Positions 59,501 to 64,000 of a stretch of DNA of 64,000 nucleotides are shown in pieces. The notes under the pieces are model-generated. The model saw only the letters and a program-made list of their open reading frames with translations, was not told the origin of the DNA and searched no databases. This DNA comes from Microbacterium enclense (GTDB lineage Bacteria; Actinomycetota; Actinomycetes; Actinomycetales; Microbacteriaceae), in the NCBI GenBank assembly GCA_038182865.1, contig CP116226.1, forward strand, positions 1,612,001 through 1,676,000, read 5' to 3'. The first letter of the stretch is position 1. Each line of letters opens with the position of its first letter. The position numbers and the translations under genes were made by a program.

Positions 59501-60020
59501 CGTTGGCGACGACGGCGACCGTGCCGTCGGGCGAGATCGTCACCATGTCGGGCAGGGCCCCCACGGTGACCTCGCCGAGGATGGTCGGCTCGGCGGCATC
59601 CGCGTCGAAGAACACCAGACGGCCCGGTGCGGTCTTGTCGGTGTCCTCGAGGGCGATCACGCCGAGGCCGTCAGCGCGGACGGCGAGGGAGTTCGCCACG
59701 CCGGTGCCGGCGATCGAGTACAGCTTCGTGGGAGCGGTGGGGTCGCTCATGTCGAGCACGTCGACCGCGCCCGCCTGCGCGTTCACGACGAACAGGCGGT
59801 TCTTGTACGCGTGCACGATCTCGGCGGCGGACTGGTCGAAGATGCCGGTCTCGTACGTGCCGATCGGGCGGAGCGACACCGAGCTGTCGGCGGGGGCATC
59901 GCGGATCGGGTCGGGCACGATCGCGGCGGACGCCGCGGTGACGCTGGAGAGCGCGAGCGCGCAGACGGCCGCCGTGGTCGCGGTCAGCGCGACGGTACGG
60001 CGAAGGAAGGGCGAAGGCAT
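56556..60020 (-). CDS. Secreted wall-anchored 5'-nucleotidase with choice-of-anchor I domain
   Basis: 1154-aa surface enzyme. Signal peptide (LRRTVALTATTAAVCALALSSVTAASA) precedes a ~500-residue beta-propeller of the choice-of-anchor I type. A metallophosphoesterase domain starts near residue 575 (VTINDFHGRLEAG) with the NHEFDRGF motif near 657 and VSAHTHQTYACD, followed by the 5'-nucleotidase C-terminal substrate domain (NPGGLRADLLKG, TYKEAALVQPFANTLV). A Pro/Gly/Asn linker, LANTG near residue 1120, a hydrophobic helix and RRRRTV make a sorting tail. It probably hydrolyses extracellular nucleotides to scavenge phosphate. The start is ATG 60020 (GAGGAC upstream); a longer frame is rejected. 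Confidence 0.92.
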   Translation of the reverse strand: MPSPFLRRTVALTATTAAVCALALSSVTAASAAIVPDPIRDAPADSSVSLRPIGTYETGIFDQSAAEIVHAYKNRLFVVNAQAGAVDVLDMSDPTAPTKLYSIAGTGVANSLAVRADGLGVIALEDTDKTAPGRLVFFDADAAEPTILGEVTVGALPDMVTISPDGTVAVVANEGEPADDFSSDPEGSVGIVALPADKATPSQDAVRTAGFDAFEQGGSKTLDPAVRVFGPDVAAPDQGDTPLAANRVSRNLEPEYVTIAGGTAYVALQEANAIATVDLASAEVTGIRSLGFKDYGVETLDASDRDPEDAPTYNEKSYPGLFGMYMPDGIQAYEANGETYLVTANEGDGREWGEYTDTARVKDLGEDGLAPVCADSPLAGSLDDADLGRLTIATDKGLNADGTCYAELYTFGGRGFSVWNTAGEQLFDSGSDFERLTHEANPDFFNSNHSASNLESRSDDKGPEPENLAIGEVDGRTYAFIGLERVGGVMTYDITDPTAATYAGYVNNRDFSVSMEDQLTGDESADRELLAKAGDLGPEGVDFIPAAASPNGRPLVAVGNEVSGTTTLFEVTNPTVKNIDIVTINDFHGRLEAGSQGEAGAAVVAGAVEAKEAANPNTLFVSAGDNIGASTFTSLIQDDSPTIDTLQASGLDVSAVGNHEFDRGFADLTDRVLPEYGGGAYGLGANVYKKGTKESALDEYAIKDIDGVRVAFIGTVTPDTATMVDPAGIADLEFGDQLEAANRVADEITTGDLADVIVLLTHSGAAVSDDCAAIAADQAGFGNLALNASPEIDAIVSAHTHQTYACDLPVAGTDRTRPVIQAYEYGKAMGQLSLAWDTRTDSLASISGTTFSLAGAFAPDADIEAKVAEDVAQADVIGATPVGEISGDILRGGTPSGSDRGVESSMGNWVADVYLWATSQNPAYAGTKAQIALMNPGGLRADLLKGDDGVVTYKEAALVQPFANTLVTVTLTGEQLRGILNEQWKAEGDRPKLHLGVSEGFTYAYEQDASNPRVGSVVSMTYQGTEIADTDTFTVATNSFLANGGDGFPTFAAGTDRTDTGQIDLDATLAYFEATPVVDPTPLGRAILASDETPGENPGENPGAPGPDAENPGQRPGQDLANTGAEAPWGLALAGGFLVVAGGLAFALRRRRTV

Positions 60021-60171
60021 GGCTGTGTCCTCGGGTGCGGGGGGCGACGCGCGGGGGTGGCGCCGGACGCCGCGGGGGCGGCGAGTGGGCCGAGTCTGCC
60101 CGCGGCGTATGACGCGTCGGTGAACGAGGGGCGAACGGTGGTGGGGCCACCCCGGGCGACGCACGGCGGTC

Positions 60172-60177
60172 TAGCCT
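60172..60177 (+). promoter_or_regulatory. Leaderless-type -10 element of the VIT gene
   Basis: TAGCCT ends 6 nt before ATG 60184; there is no ribosome-binding site. Confidence 0.5.
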
Positions 60178-60183
60178 GAGCGC

Positions 60184-60900
60184 ATGACCACGCCCGGCGC
60201 CCATCCCGACGAGCCGCACCGCCAAGGCCTCGCGCAACGGCTGAACGGCCTCCGCGCCGGAGTGCTCGGCGCGAACGACGGCATCGTGTCCACCGCCGCG
60301 GTCGTCGTGGGTGTCGCGGGGGCGACCAGCGAGGTCGGCCCGGTGCTGGTCGCGGGTCTCGCGGCGCTCGTCGGCGGGGCCGTGTCGATGGCGCTCGGCG
60401 AATACGTCTCGGTCTCGAGCCAGCGCGACAGCGAGCGCGCGCTCATCCAGAAGGAGCGCCGCGAGCTCGCGGATGATCCGGATGCCGAGTTCGCCGAGCT
60501 CGTCGGGTTGTATGAGGCCCAGGGGCTCACGCGCGACACGGCGACCCGCGTGGCGACCGAGCTCACGGCATCCGATGCTCTCAAAGCCCATCTCGCGGTC
60601 GAGCTGAACATCGACGCCGATGACGTGGTGAGCCCGTGGACCGCGGCGCTCGCTTCGGCGGTGGCGTTCACGATCGGGGCGCTGCTGCCTCTCGCGACGA
60701 TCCTGTTGGCGCCGGTGGAGGTGCGGGTTCCCCTGACGTTCGCGGCAGTGCTGATCGCGCTGGCCGTCACCGGGTATGTGGCGGCGTGGATCGGCGGCGC
60801 GCGGCGCGGACGTTCGATCCTGCGCACGGTGATCGGCGGCGCCCTCGCGCTGGGGGCGACGTATCTCGTGGGGTCGCTGTTCGGTGTGGCCGCGGGCTGA
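60184..60900 (+). CDS. VIT1/CCC1-family iron/manganese transporter
   Basis: 238-aa membrane protein with the family N-terminus RLNGLRAGVLGANDGIVSTAAVVVGVAGA, GGAVSMALGEYVSVSSQRDSE and five predicted helices; the metal-binding acidic segment lies in the loop EKERRELADDPDAEFAELVGLYEAQG. Members transport Fe(II) or Mn(II) out of the cytosol. It is monocistronic and divergent from the 5'-nucleotidase. The 200 bp downstream contain A/T-rich DNA that is probably the next operon's control region. Confidence 0.9.
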   Translation: MTTPGAHPDEPHRQGLAQRLNGLRAGVLGANDGIVSTAAVVVGVAGATSEVGPVLVAGLAALVGGAVSMALGEYVSVSSQRDSERALIQKERRELADDPDAEFAELVGLYEAQGLTRDTATRVATELTASDALKAHLAVELNIDADDVVSPWTAALASAVAFTIGALLPLATILLAPVEVRVPLTFAAVLIALAVTGYVAAWIGGARRGRSILRTVIGGALALGATYLVGSLFGVAAG

Positions 60901-61016
60901 CGCCGACAGCCGACTCCAGCGGCGCGGGCGTGCGCCGTCATGCGCGGCTGCGAACGCTCCGGCGCGGGAGAAACACCGGGTCGTGTCGTGTTTCGCACGG
61001 GGAAGCGTTTGGTGGG

Positions 61017-61104
61017 GGTATTAGTCGCTACACCTAGCAATTAGTAGGACGTCCAGGTAATCTGGGGAGAGCGACGACGCCGTCGCCCCACGAAGGAGAG
61101 CCGC
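61017..61104 (+). promoter_or_regulatory. A/T-rich control region of the acyl-CoA dehydrogenase operon
   Basis: The ~85 bp upstream of the start are unusually A/T-rich for the window (ctacacctagcaattag at 61028-61044, followed by a taggacgtcc palindrome-like word). GAAGGAGAG precedes the ATG. ctag/ttag words may form an operator; the -10/-35 pair is not clear. Confidence 0.3.
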
Positions 61105-62283
61105 ATGGACACCACCCCTGCTCCCGCGCTCGACGCTCGCCGCGACAGCACCCTGTCGGCGGAGGAGCGCGAGGCCATCCTCGACGCCGTCCGCGACTTC
61201 GCGGCGACCGAACTCGCCCCGCACACTCTCGAATGGGATGCCGAGAAGCACTTCCCCCGCGATGTCCTGCGACGTGCGGGCGCGTTGGGCCTCGGCGGCG
61301 TCTGCGTCAACGACGACGTGGGCGGCGCCGGGCTGTCGCGCAGCGACGCCGTCGCGATCTTCGAAGAGCTCGCCTACGGCGACCCGACCGTGACGGCGTA
61401 CATCACGATCCACAACATGGTCGCGTGGATGGTCGACGCGTACGGCACGTCGGCGCAGCGCGAGCGGTGGCTCCCCGGTCTCGTCGCGATGGACGACCTC
61501 GGCTCCTACTGTCTCACCGAGCCCGGTGCGGGTTCCGACGCCGCGGCGATCACGGCCTCGGCGATCCGCCACGGCGACACGTACGTCATCACGGGCGTCA
61601 AGCAGTTCATCTCCGGTGCCGGCGAGGCATCCGTCTACGTCGTCATGGCCCGCACGGGCGAGCCGGGAGCGCGGGGCATCAGCGCGTTCCTCGTTCCCGC
61701 TGACTCTGAGGGGCTGTCGTTCGGGCCGAACGAGAAGAAGATGGGGTGGAACGCGCAGCCCACGCGCCAAGTGGTGCTGCACGAGGTGCGCGTGCCTGCC
61801 GACAACCTCCTCGGCGGCGAGGGGCGCGGCTTCTCGATCGCGATGACGGCCCTCAACGGCGGGCGCCTCAACATCGCGACGTGCTCGATCGGCGGAGCGC
61901 GCTGGGCGCTGGACCGCGCGATCGCCTACGTGCACGAGCGGTTCACGTTCGGGGAGGCGCTCGCCGAGAAGCAGTCGGTCGTCTTCGCCGTCGCCGACAT
62001 GGCGACCGAGCTCGAAGCCGCGCGTCTGCTCGTGCGCGACGCGGCGGCAGCGCTCGATGCGAAGGCGCCCGAGACCGCGACCCGCTGCGCGATGGCCAAA
62101 CGCTTCGCGACCGACGTCGGGTTCCGCGTCGCGAACGAGGCCCTGCAGCTGCACGGCGGCTACGGCTACCTGCAGGACTACGGCATCGAGAAGGTCGTCC
62201 GCGATCTCCGCGTGCATCAGATCCTCGAGGGCACGAACGAGATCATGCGTCTCATCGTCGGCCGGAGCGTGCTGGCTGCCTGA
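61105..62283 (+). CDS. Acyl-CoA dehydrogenase, isobutyryl-CoA dehydrogenase-like
   Basis: 392-aa flavoprotein. Catalytic base Glu375 is in HQILEGTNEIMR; FAD-binding YCLTEPGAGSDAAA and the segments TGVKQFISGAGEASVYVVMARTG, GPNEKKMGWNAQPTR and LNGGRLNIATCSIGGA closely match isobutyryl-CoA dehydrogenase (ACAD8). It would oxidise a branched short acyl-CoA, with electrons passing to ETF; the etfB start at 63963 fits this. The next gene encodes an enoyl-CoA hydratase. Valine catabolism is the likely pathway. Confidence 0.9.
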   Translation: MDTTPAPALDARRDSTLSAEEREAILDAVRDFAATELAPHTLEWDAEKHFPRDVLRRAGALGLGGVCVNDDVGGAGLSRSDAVAIFEELAYGDPTVTAYITIHNMVAWMVDAYGTSAQRERWLPGLVAMDDLGSYCLTEPGAGSDAAAITASAIRHGDTYVITGVKQFISGAGEASVYVVMARTGEPGARGISAFLVPADSEGLSFGPNEKKMGWNAQPTRQVVLHEVRVPADNLLGGEGRGFSIAMTALNGGRLNIATCSIGGARWALDRAIAYVHERFTFGEALAEKQSVVFAVADMATELEAARLLVRDAAAALDAKAPETATRCAMAKRFATDVGFRVANEALQLHGGYGYLQDYGIEKVVRDLRVHQILEGTNEIMRLIVGRSVLAA

Positions 62284-62425
62284 GCCCTTGGTGCCGCGAG
62301 GGCGCGAGAGCCGTCATCTCGGCATCCGGCGGACCGGGCCGCGGGCGGAACCCCCTCGATCGGCGTCGGGGGAGCGTGCGAGCATGCCAGAGCGGGGTCA
62401 CCCGCGCAGACCGAATGGGAGTGAC

Positions 62426-63214
62426 ATGACGGATCAGGATGCCGGTTACGAGACGATCCGCGTCGAGCAGCGCGGACGCGTCGGGTGGATCACGCTCGAC
62501 CGCCCCGAGGCGCTGAACGCGCTGAACACGCGGACGATGCACGAGGTGGTCGCCGCGGCCGAGGCGTTCGACGCCGACGAGGGCATCGGCGCGATCGTCG
62601 TGACGGGGAGTGAGAAGGCCTTCGCCGCGGGAGCCGACATCAAAGAGATGGAGGGCAAGTCGAGCGTCGAGATGACCCTGACCGACCACTTCGGCCGGTG
62701 GTCACGGTTCGCGGCGGTCCGCACCCCCGTCGTCGCGGCCGTCTCCGGCTACGCCCTCGGCGGGGGATGCGAGCTCGCGCTCATGTGCGACGTCATCCTG
62801 GTCTCGGATCGCGCGCGGTTCGGCCAGCCCGAGGTGCAGCTGGGCGTGATCCCGGGCATGGGCGGAACGCAGCGGCTCGTGCGGGCGCTCGGGTACTACA
62901 AGGCCGCCGAGCTGGTGCTCACAGGCCGCATGATCGACGCGGCCGAAGCCGAGCGGGTCGGGCTCGTGTCGCGGGTGGTGGCCGCGGACGACCTCCTCGA
63001 CGAAGCGCAGGCTGTCGCCGAGACGATCGCCGCAAAGCCGCTCCCCGCGCTCTACGCGGCGAAGGCGGCGCTCGACGCGGCGCTCGAGACCTCGCTCGCC
63101 GAAGGCCTGCGCTTCGAACGTCAGGCGTTCGCGGGCCTGTTCGACACCGCAGACCAGAAGGAGGGGATGGCGGCGTTCCGCGAGAAGCGGGCACCGTCGT
63201 TCACGCACCGATGA
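62426..63214 (+). CDS. Enoyl-CoA hydratase (crotonase)
   Basis: 262-aa hydratase. Oxyanion segments are AFAAGADIKEMEGKS and SGYALGGGCELALMCDV, catalytic Glu residues are in GQPEVQLGVIPGMGGTQRL (the second in the expected E-x-L-G-V pattern), and VLTGRMIDAAEAERVGLVSRVV follows. This is a canonical short-chain enoyl-CoA hydratase, better conserved than the one at 7976. It follows the acyl-CoA dehydrogenase by 142 nt and probably hydrates its product. Start ATG 62426 has GGAG 6 nt upstream; a longer frame from 62057 is rejected. Confidence 0.92.
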   Translation: MTDQDAGYETIRVEQRGRVGWITLDRPEALNALNTRTMHEVVAAAEAFDADEGIGAIVVTGSEKAFAAGADIKEMEGKSSVEMTLTDHFGRWSRFAAVRTPVVAAVSGYALGGGCELALMCDVILVSDRARFGQPEVQLGVIPGMGGTQRLVRALGYYKAAELVLTGRMIDAAEAERVGLVSRVVAADDLLDEAQAVAETIAAKPLPALYAAKAALDAALETSLAEGLRFERQAFAGLFDTADQKEGMAAFREKRAPSFTHR

Positions 63215-63275
63215 CCGGAAGTACGGGTGGACGCCTCGACCGCGCGACCGCGCGGCGTCCCGCCGCGAGCCCACG

Positions 63276-63803
63276 TCACAGCGGGTCGGGCACGGGAGCC
63301 GGATCGGCGAAGTCGCCGGCACCCTTGCGGAAGCGCGCGATGATGCGCACGAGTGCCGTCGCGTCGTCGTCGTCGAGACCCAGGTCGGCGAACACGTCGT
63401 TCAGTGCCGCGGTCGCCTCATCCACGCGTCGACGTCCGGCGTCCGTGAGGGCGAGCAGGGCTGCCCGCCCGTCGGTGGGATGCGGCTCGCGCGATACGAG
63501 CCCGTCGCGCGCGAGGCGCTCGACCGTGTTCGTCACGCTGGTCGGGTGCACCTGCAAGCGGGCGATGGCGCTGGCCATCGGCATCCGTCCCTCCCGTGTG
63601 AAGGCGAGGAGCCGCAGCATCTCGAACCGCGAGAACGACAGATCGAAGGGCTTCAGCGCCCGATCGATGGATGCCATGAGCAACTGGTGCGCCCGGATCA
63701 CCGAGGTCACGACCGTCATGCCGTCGGCGGCCTCGTCCCACCCGTGCGCGAGCCACTGGCGTTTGGCTTCGGCGATCGGGTCGACCGGCAGTCGTCGGGT
63801 CAT
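63276..63803 (-). CDS. MarR-family transcriptional regulator
   Basis: 175-aa MarR protein with the winged helix MPMASAIARLQVHPTSVTNTVERLARDGLVSREPHPTDGRAALLALTDAGRRRV. AGGAGGA precedes the ATG. It converges on the hydratase gene and is divergent from etfB, so it may control the etf genes and the acyl-CoA catabolic operon. Confidence 0.9.
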   Translation of the reverse strand: MTRRLPVDPIAEAKRQWLAHGWDEAADGMTVVTSVIRAHQLLMASIDRALKPFDLSFSRFEMLRLLAFTREGRMPMASAIARLQVHPTSVTNTVERLARDGLVSREPHPTDGRAALLALTDAGRRRVDEATAALNDVFADLGLDDDDATALVRIIARFRKGAGDFADPAPVPDPL

Positions 63804-63897
63804 CGGTCCTCCTCGCGATTCACGGTACCGCGCGCCCGGTGTCCGCGTTGTGGGGCGGCACCCGGGCGGCACCCGGTGGCCGAGCCGCGAGCGGTGG

Positions 63898-63912
63898 CTG
63901 AGCCTGTCGACG
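63898..63912. repeat. REP-like word in the marR-etfB gap
   Basis: ctgagcctgtcgacg, reverse-complement relative of the words at 9601 and 18723; it shares its flank (cctccgcgg) with the copy at 9693, so the repeat is longer than 15 nt. Confidence 0.5.
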
Positions 63913-63962
63913 CCTCCGCGGGCCCATTCTCTCCGCACCCCCCGAACGAAGGAGACGCGTCG

Positions 63963-64000
63963 ATGAAGATCATGGTCCTCATCAAGGAAGTGCCCGACAC
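63963..64000 (+). CDS. etfB: Electron transfer flavoprotein beta subunit, 5' end
   Basis: The window cuts the gene after 12 codons. The N-terminus KIMVLIKEVPDT matches EtfB (FixA) exactly in pattern, and GAAGGAGA lies 9 nt upstream of the ATG. It would accept electrons from the acyl-CoA dehydrogenase encoded upstream. Confidence 0.82.
   Translation, partial: MKIMVLIKEVPD

Noticed and set aside
57735..60179. 814-codon plus-strand frame
   Set aside because: Antisense shadow of the 5'-nucleotidase; composition is Arg/Val/Gly/Asp-rich without domains.

Overview
The window is a very GC-rich, densely packed bacterial chromosome segment. Gene families (actinobacterial GntR/IclR/GbsR regulators, wall-anchored proteins with LPxTG-like tails, VIT-type transporter, DUF4407 protein), frequent ATGA/GTGA stop-start overlaps, and apparently leaderless promoters point to a high-GC actinobacterium. 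The overall look, including abundant ggatgcc/ggcatcc words in coding DNA, suggests Microbacteriaceae, probably Microbacterium (inference; no 16S or marker gene is present). I see no tRNA, rRNA, CRISPR array, transposase or phage gene. Start codons were chosen from ribosome-binding sites, -10 elements and family alignment, so many genes are shorter than their longest open frame.

Layout. 65-2149: divergent two-component pair. 2255-6022: very large secreted, LASTG-anchored surface protein, converging on the response regulator across a strong bidirectional terminator. 6201-7172: unknown 7-TM protein. 7218-9579: short-chain dehydrogenase / enoyl-CoA hydratase / short-chain dehydrogenase operon. 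9730-18713: FCD-GntR regulator divergent from an eight-gene operon with a complete Dpp/Opp-type ABC importer, a type-B carboxylesterase and a split AtuA-like (DUF1446) pair. 18766-24067 (minus): beta-glucoside PTS operon (BglG antiterminator, RAT/terminator switch, BglF, 6-phospho-beta-glucosidase, HAD phosphatase). 24092-24377: a 2 x 149 bp array of four 53-nt palindromes. 24434-25741: rlmN. 25887-29756: TRAP-like permease, small membrane protein, RraA-like aldolase, IclR regulator, DUF1932 dehydrogenase. 29784-34415 (minus): otnK-like kinase, LtnD-like dehydrogenase, GntP permease and GntR regulator, a four-carbon sugar-acid module.

34569-38048: ABC-2 exporter plus histidine kinase and response regulator. 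38222-46744: peptide-import operon (binding protein, M14 carboxypeptidase, two permeases, serine beta-lactamase-like hydrolase, GbsR/MarR regulator, fused double ATPase). 46764-49262: glutamate decarboxylase and aldo/keto reductase. 49688-51894: DUF4407 coiled-coil membrane protein overlapped by a Nudix hydrolase. 52079-53821: zinc-less quinone reductase divergent from a TetR regulator around a shared operator. 53978-56449: YbjQ protein, thiolase, S51-like peptidase. 56556-60020: LANTG-anchored 5'-nucleotidase. 60184-60900: VIT transporter. 61105-64000: isobutyryl-CoA-dehydrogenase-like enzyme, enoyl-CoA hydratase, MarR regulator and the start of etfB.

Functionally the window is an accessory catabolism block: five solute-import systems (two peptide-type ABC, one PTS, one TRAP-like, one GntP), each next to its own hydrolases/dehydrogenases and, in most cases, its own regulator. 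The modules with least precedent that I can name are the ABC importer-esterase-AtuA operon and the ABC importer-M14-serine hydrolase operon. Between genes lie several kinds of palindromic element (53-nt hairpins, a perfect 29-bp inverted repeat, a nested 78-nt palindrome, a 15-nt dispersed REP-like word) that no gene explains.
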